A DNA stretch of 64,000 bases from Vibrio methylphosphonaticus (GTDB lineage Bacteria; Pseudomonadota; Gammaproteobacteria; Enterobacterales; Vibrionaceae), in the NCBI RefSeq assembly GCF_023634655.1, contig NZ_JAMKMS010000005.1, positions 186,001-250,000 of the forward strand, written 5' to 3'. The position numbers and the translations under genes are program-made. The notes beneath the pieces were generated by a model that saw only the letters and a list, made by a program, of their open reading frames with translations, did no database searches and was not told the DNA's origin. The number at the start of each line of letters is the position of its first letter. Position 1 is the stretch's first letter. Below are positions 33,968-44,415 of the stretch, in pieces.

Positions 33968-36900
33968 CTAGCGACTAGGGGCCCGATTTTTCTCAAATTC
34001 TTCCAACATATTATTTAGGAAATTTAGTCGTTTACGGCGATCCGTCAAGCTTTCTATGAATTTGAACTTGGTTGGCCCTTCCATGGCAAACTTATTGGGC
34101 TGTGCTTGCAGCAGTTTAACCAAGAAGGTCGGGTCTATGTCAGCATCAGGATAAAATTCAATGTAACCGCCTTTATCATGGGCTTCCAGTTTTCTGACTT
34201 TAAGTTCAGCGGCACGTAATTTCATTGCTGAGATCGCGAGAAGATGCTTGGCAGCGTCTGGCAGTAAGCCGAAACGATCGATCAGTTCGACTTTCAGTTC
34301 ACTTAGCTCTTCATTATCAGACACGCTGGCGATACGTTTGTACATAGAAAGGCGCATGTTGACATCTGGAATGTAGTCATCAGGTAGTAGTGCCGGAATG
34401 CGAATTTCGACTTCGGTCTGCTCACGGAGTAAATCGTCCAGTGAAGGCTCTTTCCCTTCCTTTAAGGCTTCTACGGCTTGTTCAAGCATTTCCATGTATA
34501 GCGAGAAACCTACCGATTGAATTTGTCCGCTTTGTTCATCACCGAGAAGCTCACCTGCTCCTCGGATTTCTAAATCGTGGGTAGCAAGGGTAAAGCCTGC
34601 TCCCAAATCCTCTAACGATGCAATGGCATCTAGGCGTTTAATCGCGTCTTTGGTAACGGCTTTAGGGTGCGGTGTCAGTAAATACGCGTAGGCTTGGTGG
34701 TGGGAGCGTCCCACTCGGCCACGCAGTTGATGCAATTGAGCTAACCCCAGATTGTCTGCCCGATCCATGATGATGGTGTTGGCGGTAGGCACATCGATAC
34801 CCGTTTCAATAATGGTCGTACATACCAGCACGTTAAAGCGCTGGTGGTAAAAATCGTTCATAATACGTTCGAGCTCACGCTCGCGCATTTGACCATGAGC
34901 AACAGTAATCCGTGCCTCAGGGATTAACTTGGCTAAATCTTCGGCAACTTTATCGATGGTTTCGACTTGGTTGTGGAGGAAATAGACCTGTCCGCCACGC
35001 ATGATTTCACGTAAAGCCGCTTCACGAACGGTACTGTCATCCTTTTCTCGAACAAATGTCTTAATGGCTAAGCGTCGTGCTGGTGGTGTCGCGATAATAG
35101 ACAGGTCACGCATGCCACTCATTGCCATATTGAGGGTTCTTGGAATAGGCGTTGCGGTTAAGGTAAGAATGTCGACATCGGCACGCATCGCTTTAACTTT
35201 TTCTTTTTGGCGTACCCCAAAGCGGTGTTCTTCATCGACGACTAACAGCCCAAGATCATTAAACTTAATGTCGTTCGACAGCAGTTTGTGTGTGCCGACT
35301 AGGATGTCAATTTTGCCTTCTTTGACCTCTTCAAGAATCACTTTCTGTTCTTTAGCCGTTTTGAATCGAGACAATACCTCAACACGAATGGGTTGGTTGG
35401 CAAAGCGGTCACGGAAGTTTTCAAAGTGTTGTTGGGCAAGCAGTGTCGTAGGCACTAATACGGCAACTTGTTTATTGTTGTCAGTACAGACAAACGCGGC
35501 GCGCATTGCCACTTCCGTTTTACCAAAGCCAACGTCACCACACACCAGTCTATCCATGGCTTTGGGCTGGCACATGTCAGACATCACGGCGTTAATCGCT
35601 TGGGCTTGGTCTTCGGTTTCCTCGAATGGGAAGCCCGCTTTAAATGTTGCGTATTGATCTCTATCGAGGCGGAACTTATAGCCTGGTTTCAATTCACGTT
35701 TGGCATAGACATCAAGGAGCTCAGCGGCGACGTCACGGACTCGTTCAGCTGCTTTGCGTCGCGCTTTTGTCCAAGCTTCGCCACCCAGTTTGTGAAGAGG
35801 TGCACTTTCTTCTGCTCCGCCAGAGTATCGTCCAATTAAGTTTAGTGACGCGACTGGCACATAGAGTTTAGCTTCATTTTGATACTCTAGAGTCACGTAT
35901 TCAGTTTGAATACCGCCAGCTTCAAGCGTTTGTAGCCCAAGGTAGCGACCAATACCGTGATCAACGTGCACGACGGGCTGACCGGGTTTTAACTCGGCAA
36001 GATTACGTATGATGGTGTCACTGTTGACCGAGCGTTTTTCTTTTTTGCGGCGCTGAACAACGCGATCACCCAACATATCGCTTTCACACACTAAGGCGAA
36101 TTGCTGACCTTGAACAAAACCGTACTCACAATGACCAATGACGAGGGTAAATTTGTCATTGCTGTCCAATGCGGACTGAAGGCTATCGTGCTCTTGAGGG
36201 CGCAGTTTGATGCGATGCAATAATTCGTTTAGGGCTTCTCGGCGTCCTTCTGACTCCACAGAAAAGACCACTTTACCCGCGTATTGCTCAGTAAATTGAC
36301 GCACTTGCGCCATAGGTTCTTTTAACTGGTGCTGAACGCTAATGTCTGGCAGTGGCGTAATGTCTGCATTTTGGCGTCCCGCTTTGACGGTGATGGCGTC
36401 ATGACAACAAAGTAGTTGAGGATACTGTTTAAGGTGCGAATAGAATTCGTCCTTTTGTTGCCATAATGAAATAGGCGGCAATAACGGGCGTAATGGATCG
36501 ACCTTTCTCTGCTCATAGCGCTGCTCAACATCGACAAGGAAATGGTCGATAGAGGCGTCAATGTCTCCAACCATAATGAGTTGAGAGTCTTCATTGATGT
36601 AGTCAAATAGGGTCTCGGTATGATCAAAAAATAGCGGCTGCCAGTACTCTATACCAGCAGGCCAAACCCCTTTAGAAACTTGACTATAGACCGACTCTGG
36701 TTCTCTTCTTGCTTCAAATTGCTGACGCCACCTCACTCTGAACGCTTCAATTGCGTCTTTTGTGGTAGGGAACTCATGAGCGGGCAATAGGCGAATTTCA
36801 TCGATATCATCAATGGAACGTTGATTCTCGGGATCAAAAGTGCGGATCGTATCGATCTCATCATCAAAGAAGTCTATTCGATATGGGGCGGAACTTCCCA

Positions 36901-37426
36901 TTGGATAGAGGTCCAGAATCGATCCTCGGCTAGCGTACTCGCCGGGACCAAAGACTTGATCTACTTGACGGTAGCCAGAGCTTTCAAGCTGTATGCGGAG
37001 CTTCTGTAAAGAAAACAGATCGCCGACTTTGACCATCAGCGTGTACTGAAGTAGAAAGTCTCGTGGCGTTTGTCGTTGTAGCAATGTGCTTACAGGAACA
37101 ATAGTGATACCTGCATTCTGTTGTGGCAGGGTATAAAGCTTGGCAATACGATCCGAAATAATATCTTGATGCGGAGAGAAATTGTCGTAAGGCAAGGTTT
37201 CCCAGTCGGGAAACACTCCAACACTTCCCGAGAAAAACTGCTCTATTTCGCCTTGTAACTTAATGGCGAGCTGAGGGTCGGGCACCACTAGTAGCGTATG
37301 GCTATTATGCGCTTGTGCATGTTCGCTGATCGCGAGGGCGAGAGACGCACCACGAAGATTACCGAGCGTTTTTTTGTCGCCAGCACCTGACGGCATGTTT
37401 AGGGGAAGTATAGGAGTCTTGGTCAT
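33968..37426 (-). CDS. mfd: Transcription-repair coupling factor
   Basis: DNA translocase that removes stalled RNA polymerase at lesions and recruits UvrA, 1152 residues, full length. UvrB-homology domain at the N terminus, RNA polymerase-interaction region near residues 470-560 (VHVDHGIGRYLGLQTLE), then a RecG-like SF2 motor: Walker A GDVGFGKT at 630-637, DEEH at 731-734, TATPIPRTLNMA and the motif VI QLRGRVGRS. The C-terminal TRCF domain is present. The gene starts 5 bases after the stop of the PilZ gene, so the two are probably coupled. Confidence 0.97.
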   Translation of the reverse strand: MTKTPILPLNMPSGAGDKKTLGNLRGASLALAISEHAQAHNSHTLLVVPDPQLAIKLQGEIEQFFSGSVGVFPDWETLPYDNFSPHQDIISDRIAKLYTLPQQNAGITIVPVSTLLQRQTPRDFLLQYTLMVKVGDLFSLQKLRIQLESSGYRQVDQVFGPGEYASRGSILDLYPMGSSAPYRIDFFDDEIDTIRTFDPENQRSIDDIDEIRLLPAHEFPTTKDAIEAFRVRWRQQFEARREPESVYSQVSKGVWPAGIEYWQPLFFDHTETLFDYINEDSQLIMVGDIDASIDHFLVDVEQRYEQRKVDPLRPLLPPISLWQQKDEFYSHLKQYPQLLCCHDAITVKAGRQNADITPLPDISVQHQLKEPMAQVRQFTEQYAGKVVFSVESEGRREALNELLHRIKLRPQEHDSLQSALDSNDKFTLVIGHCEYGFVQGQQFALVCESDMLGDRVVQRRKKEKRSVNSDTIIRNLAELKPGQPVVHVDHGIGRYLGLQTLEAGGIQTEYVTLEYQNEAKLYVPVASLNLIGRYSGGAEESAPLHKLGGEAWTKARRKAAERVRDVAAELLDVYAKRELKPGYKFRLDRDQYATFKAGFPFEETEDQAQAINAVMSDMCQPKAMDRLVCGDVGFGKTEVAMRAAFVCTDNNKQVAVLVPTTLLAQQHFENFRDRFANQPIRVEVLSRFKTAKEQKVILEEVKEGKIDILVGTHKLLSNDIKFNDLGLLVVDEEHRFGVRQKEKVKAMRADVDILTLTATPIPRTLNMAMSGMRDLSIIATPPARRLAIKTFVREKDDSTVREAALREIMRGGQVYFLHNQVETIDKVAEDLAKLIPEARITVAHGQMRERELERIMNDFYHQRFNVLVCTTIIETGIDVPTANTIIMDRADNLGLAQLHQLRGRVGRSHHQAYAYLLTPHPKAVTKDAIKRLDAIASLEDLGAGFTLATHDLEIRGAGELLGDEQSGQIQSVGFSLYMEMLEQAVEALKEGKEPSLDDLLREQTEVEIRIPALLPDDYIPDVNMRLSMYKRIASVSDNEELSELKVELIDRFGLLPDAAKHLLAISAMKLRAAELKVRKLEAHDKGGYIEFYPDADIDPTFLVKLLQAQPNKFAMEGPTKFKFIESLTDRRKRLNFLNNMLEEFEKNRAPSR

Positions 37427-37431
37427 AGTGA

Positions 37432-38016
37432 TTAGCTTTTGTCTCGATCAAGTGAGCGCTGTCTTAAGAGTTTTTGTTGGTGGTACAATGCGGCTTTAAT
37501 GAGCATGTCTTGATGCTCCTCAAGAATGCGAACGAACGTCAGAGTGATAGTGTAATCTGAATTTGAGCCTTCTGAGTCCGAAAGTTGTACGTCAGTGACT
37601 TCGCCGTAGCAATAAATGCCGGCGGGTGGAGCATCTAAAAAAAGTTTTATTATTACGAACTGCCCCATAGTGAGAGGGCTTTGGCTGCGGTAGACGATCT
37701 CTCCTGCGCCAAATCGAGTGGTGATCTGGCGGAAAGCAGGCTCATCTTGTTGAGCGATCATGTAATTAAGTAGCAGGTTGAGCTTGGTATTTTGTTGGTC
37801 TATGAGTTCAGCAACGTGTTTAAGGTTTTGCTGTTGCAGCTCATGTTTTGCTGCTTCTCTTTGCTGGTTGAGTTGGCTAAATTCACAAGAGGCCACAAAC
37901 GGTGCAGGGATCTGTGCCAGATAACTGTCTAAATCGGGTAGTGCCGTGCCAATTTCCATCGGCTCTATATTGGCTCGAATTGCGCCGTTTACGGTAAAGA
38001 AGTCATTCTGTGACAT
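37432..38016 (-). CDS. PilZ-domain protein with degenerate c-di-GMP motif
   Basis: A 194-residue cytoplasmic protein, likely the equivalent of V. cholerae PlzB. The N-terminal half is helical (residues ~45-85 coiled-coil-like), and a beta-barrel PilZ-like region runs from about residue 95 (FGAGEIVYRSQSPLTMGQFVIIKLFL). I cannot see the canonical RxxxR plus DxSxxG ligand motifs, so c-di-GMP binding is doubtful. Directly upstream of mfd with 5 bases between. Divergent from lolC. Confidence 0.75.
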   Translation of the reverse strand: MSQNDFFTVNGAIRANIEPMEIGTALPDLDSYLAQIPAPFVASCEFSQLNQQREAAKHELQQQNLKHVAELIDQQNTKLNLLLNYMIAQQDEPAFRQITTRFGAGEIVYRSQSPLTMGQFVIIKLFLDAPPAGIYCYGEVTDVQLSDSEGSNSDYTITLTFVRILEEHQDMLIKAALYHQQKLLRQRSLDRDKS

Positions 38017-38189
38017 AGGTAATCCCTGATTAATAGCCTTAATTATCTCTGTGTATCACCGAGTTATCAAGAAATTGCCCTATCAAATCGTTAAAAGTCT
38101 GTCATTTAAAACGAAAATCACATTCAGGGCTACAACCTCAGCGCGTTTCTCGTTACATTAGCCTTAGATTTCATTCTTTGGTTGTGTCT

Positions 38190-39398
38190 ATGTTTCACCC
38201 ATTACCCGTTTTTATCGGATTACGCTACTTACGAGGTCGGTCTGGCGATCGCTTTAGCCGCTTCGTGTCTTATATATCAACTGCCGGAATTACCATCGGT
38301 GTGCTGTCTTTGGTGACGGTGTTATCGGTAATGAATGGTTTTGAGGCGCAACTTAAGGGACGTATCTTAGGGGTACTCCCTCAGGCGGTTATCACCCATT
38401 CAAGTGGCACGATAACCTCAGAACAGGCACCGCCAGCCTTTCTTGGTGAATACCCAACGAGCCAGCCTCCCGTGCCAATTGTACGAAGTGAAGCTGTGGT
38501 TCAAAGCCATCAAGGGTTGGCGGCAGTAATGATGTTGGGCATTGAACCTGGAAGTAACGATCCTATTCGCCATCGAATGGTGAGTGGCAGTGTGAATCAA
38601 CTGAAAGCCGGAGATTATCGAGTGTTGCTTGGCCATTCTTTGGCACGAGAGCTTGATGTAAAGGTCGGTGATAAAATTCGCTTGATGGTGACCAGCGCTA
38701 GTCAGTACACGCCATTAGGTCGGATCCCGAGTCAGCGGATGTTTACTATCGCTGGCTTGTATAGTACAGGTTCGGATATTGATAGTTCATTGGTCGTCAC
38801 TCATATATCGGACGCGGCTAAACTTATGCGCTTTAAGCCGGGAGAAGCCAGTGGCTGGCGACTCTTTTTTCAAGACCCATTTGTTGTTTCCAGTTTAAGT
38901 CAAACAGATCTTCCTGAATCTTGGAATTGGAGCGATTGGCGTGAACAGCGCGGAGAGCTATTCCAAGCGGTCAAAATGGAAAAGAATATGATGGGGTTGA
39001 TGCTCGGTTTGATTATTGCTGTCGCCGCTTTCAACATTATCTCAGCTTTGATTATGGTCGTCATGGAGAAACAAGCAGAGGTCGCCATTCTCAAAACACA
39101 AGGTATGTCAGATAGGCAAGTGCTTACGATTTTTATGGTGCAAGGCGCAAGTAGTGGCGCGATTGGCGCGGTCGTAGGGGGCATTTTAGGTGTGCTAATG
39201 GCGCAGAACCTAAACGCATTATTGGACGCTATGGGGGTGGCGTTGTTTAGCTTTGGCGGTCAGCTACCTATTATGATTAACCCGAACCAAATTATTATTG
39301 TTGTGGTGGGCGCAGTGCTACTAAGTCTGTTTGCCACTTTATTTCCTTCTTACCGCGCGTCGTCCGTAAAACCAGCTGAGGCTTTAAGATATGAGTAG
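38190..39398 (+). CDS. lolC: Lipoprotein-releasing ABC permease LolC
   Basis: Inner-membrane permease that with LolD and LolE extracts outer-membrane lipoproteins and hands them to LolA. 402 residues: first helix near residues 20-45 ([25 protein letters not shown]), a large periplasmic domain, and three C-terminal helices of the MacB/FtsX type. ATG at 38190 chosen; a TTG at 38178 lies four codons upstream. Its last bases overlap lolD (ATGAGTAG). Confidence 0.95.
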   Translation: MFHPLPVFIGLRYLRGRSGDRFSRFVSYISTAGITIGVLSLVTVLSVMNGFEAQLKGRILGVLPQAVITHSSGTITSEQAPPAFLGEYPTSQPPVPIVRSEAVVQSHQGLAAVMMLGIEPGSNDPIRHRMVSGSVNQLKAGDYRVLLGHSLARELDVKVGDKIRLMVTSASQYTPLGRIPSQRMFTIAGLYSTGSDIDSSLVVTHISDAAKLMRFKPGEASGWRLFFQDPFVVSSLSQTDLPESWNWSDWREQRGELFQAVKMEKNMMGLMLGLIIAVAAFNIISALIMVVMEKQAEVAILKTQGMSDRQVLTIFMVQGASSGAIGAVVGGILGVLMAQNLNALLDAMGVALFSFGGQLPIMINPNQIIIVVVGAVLLSLFATLFPSYRASSVKPAEALRYE

Positions 39399-40080
39399 TC
39401 CTTTAATCGCTTGCCAGAATATTCGCAAAACTTATCACGATGGGGCAGTAGATACCGAAGTCTTAAAAGGAGTCAGTTTTGAGATTGCAAAAGGGGAGCT
39501 CGTGTCTATTATTGGCTCATCTGGGTCGGGAAAGTCGACGCTGTTGCACGTGCTGGGCGCATTGGATGATGCTTCTCATGGGCAAGTGGAGTTCTTAGGC
39601 CAATCCTTATTAACGCTAAGTAGCAACCAACAAGCTAAAATCCGCAATCAGCATTTGGGTTTCGTTTATCAATTCCATCACCTATTAAGCGATTTTACGG
39701 CGTTAGAAAATGTGGCGATGCCGTTGCTTATTGGCGGCATGAATGTGAAACAAGCCAAAGCAGAAGCGCATGATTTATTAGAACGTGTTGGCTTAGGTCA
39801 CCGTGTGACTCACCGTCCGTCTGAACTGTCTGGGGGGGAGAGACAACGTGTCGCGATTGCCCGTGCGCTGGTCAATAAACCATCACTGGTGCTAGCGGAT
39901 GAACCAACGGGTAACTTAGACCATAAAACAGCGCTCGCTATTTATGACTTGATGCGTACATTGAATAAAGAGTACGGCACGGCCTTCTTAGTGGTGACTC
40001 ATGATAATGAATTAGCGGAAAAGATGGATAAACAGCTTCACATGCAAGATGGTTTATTAATTGATATCGCGCAGAAGTAA
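39391..40080 (+). CDS. lolD: Lipoprotein-releasing ABC ATPase LolD
   Basis: ATPase of the LolCDE complex, 229 residues. Walker [10 protein letters not shown] at 42-50, signature LSGGE at 146-150, Walker [13 protein letters not shown] and switch histidine in VVTHD. Start ATG overlaps the lolC stop by eight bases, indicating translational coupling. Confidence 0.96.
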   Translation: MSSPLIACQNIRKTYHDGAVDTEVLKGVSFEIAKGELVSIIGSSGSGKSTLLHVLGALDDASHGQVEFLGQSLLTLSSNQQAKIRNQHLGFVYQFHHLLSDFTALENVAMPLLIGGMNVKQAKAEAHDLLERVGLGHRVTHRPSELSGGERQRVAIARALVNKPSLVLADEPTGNLDHKTALAIYDLMRTLNKEYGTAFLVVTHDNELAEKMDKQLHMQDGLLIDIAQK

Positions 40081-40089
40081 GGAATAGAC

Positions 40090-41328
40090 GTGTCATTATC
40101 CTTTTTTATTGGTAAACGGTTTAGCCAAGCAAAACAGCGCAATAGAATGGTCTCTTTTATTTCGATATCGTCAATTGTTGGCATTGCTGTCGGGGTTGCG
40201 GTGATTATTGTCGGCTTGTCTGCGATGAACGGTTTTGAAAGAGAACTCAAAAACCGAGTACTGTCCGTGATCTCTCACGGTGAATTTGAAGGCGTCAATC
40301 AACCGATTGAAGATTGGCAAAAGATGGTCGAGGTTTCAACTAAGCATGAACGCGTAGAAGCTGCGGCGCCTTATATTCGTGTCACGGCCCTCGTTGAAAA
40401 AGGCACCCAACTCAAAGCTGTCGAAGTTCGTGGGGTTGATCCTCAATTAGAGCAAACCGTGTCCTCATTACCGAGCTTTGTAAGCAAGGAAAGTTGGCAA
40501 GCGTTCCGTGCTGGAGAGCAGCAAGCCATTCTAGGCAAAGGGGTGGCGGAGGAAGTTAACGCGAAGGTAGGGGATTTTGTGACGTTAATGATCCCATCGA
40601 CGAGTGATGCAACAAAAGTACAGTCACCGAGGCGGGTACGAGTAAAAGTGACGGGGTTACTTGAACTCAATGGTCAAATAGATCACAGCTTAGTGATAGT
40701 GCCGTTACAAGATGCTCAAAACTACGTAAGGATGGGGGATAAAGTTAGTGGTGTATCGATAAAAGTTGATGACGTGTTTGATGCTCCATTGATTGTCAGA
40801 CAAGTAGGAAACGCTTTGTCTGAATATGTGTATTTACGAAGCTGGAAGCAAAAATACGGTTTTCTTTACCGTGATATCGAGCTAGTTCGCACCATTATGT
40901 ACTTGGTCATGGTATTAGTTATCGGTGTCGCCTGTTTTAATATTGTTTCGACGCTGATGATGGCGGTAAAAGATCGTTCTGGTGAAATTGCGATTTTACG
41001 AACCATGGGCGCAACCGACAGTTTGATACGGAGAATTTTTATCTGGCAAGGCGTATTTTCTGGTGTGGTGGGGAGTATTGTCGGCGGATTGGCAGGGGCT
41101 TTGCTCGCGCTCAATCTAACACCAGTCGTCTCTGCGCTTGAGTCGCTTGTTGGGCATCAGTTTTTATCCGGTGATATCTATTTTGTTGACTTTTTACCTT
41201 CGCAGTTAGTGTGGAGCGATGTGGCACTGGTGTCCGGAACGGCTATTGCGTTGAGCCTTGTTGCGACTTGGTATCCCGCATCGAAAGCGAGTCAGTTGAA
41301 TCCCGCGACGGTGCTAAGTGCTAAGTAG
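40090..41328 (+). CDS. lolE: Lipoprotein-releasing ABC permease LolE
   Basis: Second permease of the complex, 412 residues, with the same topology as LolC (VSFISISSIVGIAVGVAVIIVGLSAMNGFE, periplasmic domain, three C-terminal helices). GTG start at 40090 with AAGGA upstream, nine bases after lolD. It closes the lol operon; a strong terminator follows. Confidence 0.95.
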   Translation: MSLSFFIGKRFSQAKQRNRMVSFISISSIVGIAVGVAVIIVGLSAMNGFERELKNRVLSVISHGEFEGVNQPIEDWQKMVEVSTKHERVEAAAPYIRVTALVEKGTQLKAVEVRGVDPQLEQTVSSLPSFVSKESWQAFRAGEQQAILGKGVAEEVNAKVGDFVTLMIPSTSDATKVQSPRRVRVKVTGLLELNGQIDHSLVIVPLQDAQNYVRMGDKVSGVSIKVDDVFDAPLIVRQVGNALSEYVYLRSWKQKYGFLYRDIELVRTIMYLVMVLVIGVACFNIVSTLMMAVKDRSGEIAILRTMGATDSLIRRIFIWQGVFSGVVGSIVGGLAGALLALNLTPVVSALESLVGHQFLSGDIYFVDFLPSQLVWSDVALVSGTAIALSLVATWYPASKASQLNPATVLSAK

Positions 41329-41360
41329 TCATAGCTAAACAGCTAAGATAATGGCTAATA
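41326..41360. repeat. Post-stop short repeats after lolE
   Basis: GCTAAGTAG, AGCTAAACAGCTAAGATAATGGCTAATAA: four echoes of GCTAA directly at and after the stop. Short and imperfect. Confidence 0.4.
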
Positions 41361-41385
41361 AAAAAGGACCCTCGGGTCCTTTTTT
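41361..41385. terminator. Bidirectional terminator after lolE
   Basis: AAAAAGGACC, CTCG loop, GGTCCTTTTTT. Ends lolE and can also end the convergent DUF2062 gene. Confidence 0.87.
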
Positions 41386-41516
41386 GCTAACTGATGTACT
41401 TAACAGTTTCACGCTTTTGCTATTTGCCTCATAGGTTGTTACTGAGATCTTGCGTCCGTATCCATAACGCTCTAATTTAACCAACACATGATGCAATAAT
41501 AAGTACGCTTGTAGGG

Positions 41517-42026
41517 CTAGCGTAATGAGCGTTGCTGCCAACTTCTGACGACGGAATAGCGCCATAAACCACGGATACCAAAATACCCAGCAATTGACGC
41601 GATCGCCGCACAAAGTAGACATCCTAATAGAAATGGAGGCCCTATGGTCGACATTTGCTCAGAAAGGTACTGCCAAGACAATTCAAAATGAAAAGGTTGC
41701 GTGGGTGTGCTTAAGCAAAACGCGCCAACTTTATAAGCGAAATAAAACAATACAGGCATAGTGACTGGGTTACTAATCCAGACCAGCGCGACCGATAAAG
41801 GCAGGTTAACACCGAATAGAATTGCAAGACCCGCCGCCATGATCATTTGGCTCGGTAGTGGAACGAAAGCCATAAACAAACCAACGGCAAACGCACCCGC
41901 TGCCGAACGGCGGTTTAAACACCATAGGTTGGGGTTATAGAGGACATTGCCGAATATTTTCAAAGCCTTTTGTCGCTTGATCACTTCGTGATTTGGCATG
42001 AAACGTTTGATGAACTTTCTTGGCAT
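41517..42026 (-). CDS. DUF2062 family membrane protein
   Basis: A 169-residue protein with three or four hydrophobic helices. The N terminus MPRKFIKRFMPNHEVIKRQ and the segments NLWCLNRRSAAGAFAVGLF and LPLSVALVWISNPVTMPVLFYFAYKVG are characteristic of DUF2062. Function not established. Its start codon is only 8 bases from the divergent comEC start, so its promoter must lie inside comEC or the two are controlled together. There is no clear ribosome site. Confidence 0.87.
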   Translation of the reverse strand: MPRKFIKRFMPNHEVIKRQKALKIFGNVLYNPNLWCLNRRSAAGAFAVGLFMAFVPLPSQMIMAAGLAILFGVNLPLSVALVWISNPVTMPVLFYFAYKVGAFCLSTPTQPFHFELSWQYLSEQMSTIGPPFLLGCLLCAAIASIAGYFGIRGLWRYSVVRSWQQRSLR

Positions 42027-42034
42027 AGGGAAAC

Positions 42035-44383
42035 ATGACTCTCTTTACAAGCATCACTGTACCTTTGGTTTACACCCTAACTTTAATAAGTGCAACCTTT
42101 TGGCCTGTGATGCCGACTATCTATTGGTTGATGCCTATATCCTTAATCAGTTTCGCCTTGCTGATAAAGCGTCGATTTATATTGTTGACGGGATTCATCG
42201 CACTATCCGTGGCATTAATTCAAGGGAATCTTCTCAAGAGCCAAACGGAGGCGCTTTTTCGATTCGGCACCGATATTACCATAAAAGCGCGAGTTGACAG
42301 CTATTTTAAACAAATAAGTCAAGGTTATGAGGCGGACGTGACGGTTTTTAGCGTTAACGGTGAACCGATAAATCTGGTTTATAAACCGAAAATAAAACTG
42401 AAGTTATCCATGCCGGTAGACGTTGGGTCATGGGTGGTGGCACCCGTGAGATTAAAGCGCGTTATTGGTGTTAAGAACCGTGTTGGCTTTGACAAAGAAA
42501 AGTACTACTTTGCTCATGGTTTACTTGCGCAAGCACGGGTTCATGACTCAGCTCATACTATGGTGTTGAGTAAGCGTCACTGGAAGTCTTTCATTTATGA
42601 TGGTATTTACCGTGCGACATCGACAAGTCGATATCAAGGTTATTATTTAGCGCTGATATTTGGTGACCGTTCTAAATTAACAAGCGTAGATTGGACTAAC
42701 TTACGAGAAAGTGGTCTGTCGCATTTAATGGCAATATCAGGGCTTCACGTAGCCATTGTTTTTTCCATTGGGGTCTTTGCCGGTCGGGCCGTGGTCCTGT
42801 TGAGTGCTTTGCTATCTCGCCAAATCCGGCATTCAACTGGAAAGAAGCGATGGTTTGCCCAAATAGCGATGTTTATTGCTTCACAACCTTGGCTATCCGT
42901 TCTCAGCGGATTTGTTTTTGCTGGTTTCTATGGTGCGTTAGCCCATTTTCCTATCCCGACGGTCCGAGCACTGCTGATGCTCTTAATTCTCTATCTTATT
43001 TATTCTCGAAGCATTAAAGCGGACGCTGCCGCTATGTTGCTGCTTAGCGCAGGTCTTATCCTCACGGTATTACCATTTTCCTCGGCAAGTATGAGCTTTT
43101 GGTTGTCATATTATGCGGTGGGTGCATTAGTGGTACTGGCAGCTTATTTAAGACAGCCTCAGTATGTTGATGCAGGGAAGATACGCACGGGTTTGTTTTT
43201 TCATATCGGACTGGCGGTATTATTTTTACCATTGCTGATTATTGTGTTTAACGGCGCCTCAATGGGGAGTGCGTTATACAACCTTATCTTTGTACCTTGG
43301 TTTAGCATTATTGTTATGCCTGCGTTATTGGTGACGACGGTATTTAGTGTTGTGGCATCAATGATGGGCCTCGATGAATTTGGGCTCTATAGCATGGTGA
43401 TGGACCCACTATTGTCCGTGGTGATTAAGGCCATGTCCTATTCCAGTTGGTTCTGGGTAGAATTAGAACCTCATTATGTACTGCCTATTTTATTTGTTAT
43501 TGCAGCGGTTTTTTTCTGGCAATGGATGATGGTGCGTTGGGTATCCATCATTGCATTGGTTGCTCTGTTTTTATGGATAGAAGCAGAGAAAAATCATCAT
43601 TTTCGAGTGGTTGTGTTGGATGTTGGTCATGGTCTGGCGGTCATTATTCAGCAAGGTGATGAAGCGGTGATTTATGATACAGGCATGGAAGTCGCTGGAT
43701 TTAGTATCGCTCAGCGTTTAATTACCCCCACGCTTGCTCAGTTAGGGGTGAACTCATTAGAAGGTATTATTTTGAGTCATGCTGATAATGACCATGCTGG
43801 TGGCGCGGCGTATTTGCAACATCAATGGCAGCCTCTGTGGGTACGAAAATCTGATGCCAATGTAACTGAACTACCCTGTATTGCTGGAGAGCAATGGCGA
43901 TGGAATGAGGTGACGTTTGAAGCGCTTTGGCCGCCTGAGCTGGTATCGCGTGCTTATAACCCACATTCTTGTGTTGTACTCATGACATACTCTCCGAAGG
44001 AACAATCTCATAAACACCAATTGCTATTGACTGGTGACATTGATCAGATTAGTGAAATATTGCTCGCTCGTCATCTCCCTTTACTGGATCTAGATGCGAT
44101 GTTGGTTCCACATCATGGCAGTAAAACATCGTCTTCGAAATGGTTGCTTAATCGAATCAGGACAAAGCATGCTATTGCGTCGACACGTTTTGCTGGGCGA
44201 TGGAATTTGCCTAATCCGGATGTGAAGGCTCGTTACTTAAATAATGGCGCAAAATGGTACGACACGGGTTCATCAGGACAGGTGAACCTGTCATTTAGTG
44301 CACAAGAAGTGAGCGCTTTCACTTTGAGAGGCGATAAGCTTGCCCCTTGGTATAGGCAGATGTTAAGAAGCGGAGTAGAATAA
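42035..44383 (+). CDS. comEC: ComEC/Rec2 competence DNA channel
   Basis: Inner-membrane channel that brings transforming single-stranded DNA into the cytoplasm, 782 residues, full length. N-terminal helices and OB-like soluble domain (residues ~1-180), Competence domain with SGLSHLMAISGLHVAIVF (a hallmark), several more helices, and a C-terminal metallo-beta-lactamase domain with HADNDH at 582-587 and PHHGS at 692-696. The intact gene fits the chitin-induced natural transformation of Vibrio. msbA follows on the same strand after 32 bases. Confidence 0.95.
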   Translation: MTLFTSITVPLVYTLTLISATFWPVMPTIYWLMPISLISFALLIKRRFILLTGFIALSVALIQGNLLKSQTEALFRFGTDITIKARVDSYFKQISQGYEADVTVFSVNGEPINLVYKPKIKLKLSMPVDVGSWVVAPVRLKRVIGVKNRVGFDKEKYYFAHGLLAQARVHDSAHTMVLSKRHWKSFIYDGIYRATSTSRYQGYYLALIFGDRSKLTSVDWTNLRESGLSHLMAISGLHVAIVFSIGVFAGRAVVLLSALLSRQIRHSTGKKRWFAQIAMFIASQPWLSVLSGFVFAGFYGALAHFPIPTVRALLMLLILYLIYSRSIKADAAAMLLLSAGLILTVLPFSSASMSFWLSYYAVGALVVLAAYLRQPQYVDAGKIRTGLFFHIGLAVLFLPLLIIVFNGASMGSALYNLIFVPWFSIIVMPALLVTTVFSVVASMMGLDEFGLYSMVMDPLLSVVIKAMSYSSWFWVELEPHYVLPILFVIAAVFFWQWMMVRWVSIIALVALFLWIEAEKNHHFRVVVLDVGHGLAVIIQQGDEAVIYDTGMEVAGFSIAQRLITPTLAQLGVNSLEGIILSHADNDHAGGAAYLQHQWQPLWVRKSDANVTELPCIAGEQWRWNEVTFEALWPPELVSRAYNPHSCVVLMTYSPKEQSHKHQLLLTGDIDQISEILLARHLPLLDLDAMLVPHHGSKTSSSKWLLNRIRTKHAIASTRFAGRWNLPNPDVKARYLNNGAKWYDTGSSGQVNLSFSAQEVSAFTLRGDKLAPWYRQMLRSGVE

Positions 44384-44415
44384 AAGAAAATTAAGATGAA
44401 AATGATTGAAGAATT

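Noticed and set aside
35001..35657. 218-codon plus-strand frame inside mfd
   Set aside because: Antisense shadow of mfd.
41335..41622. 95-codon minus-strand frame overlapping the DUF2062 3' end
   Set aside because: It runs through the lolE terminator and overlaps a recognised gene in another frame.
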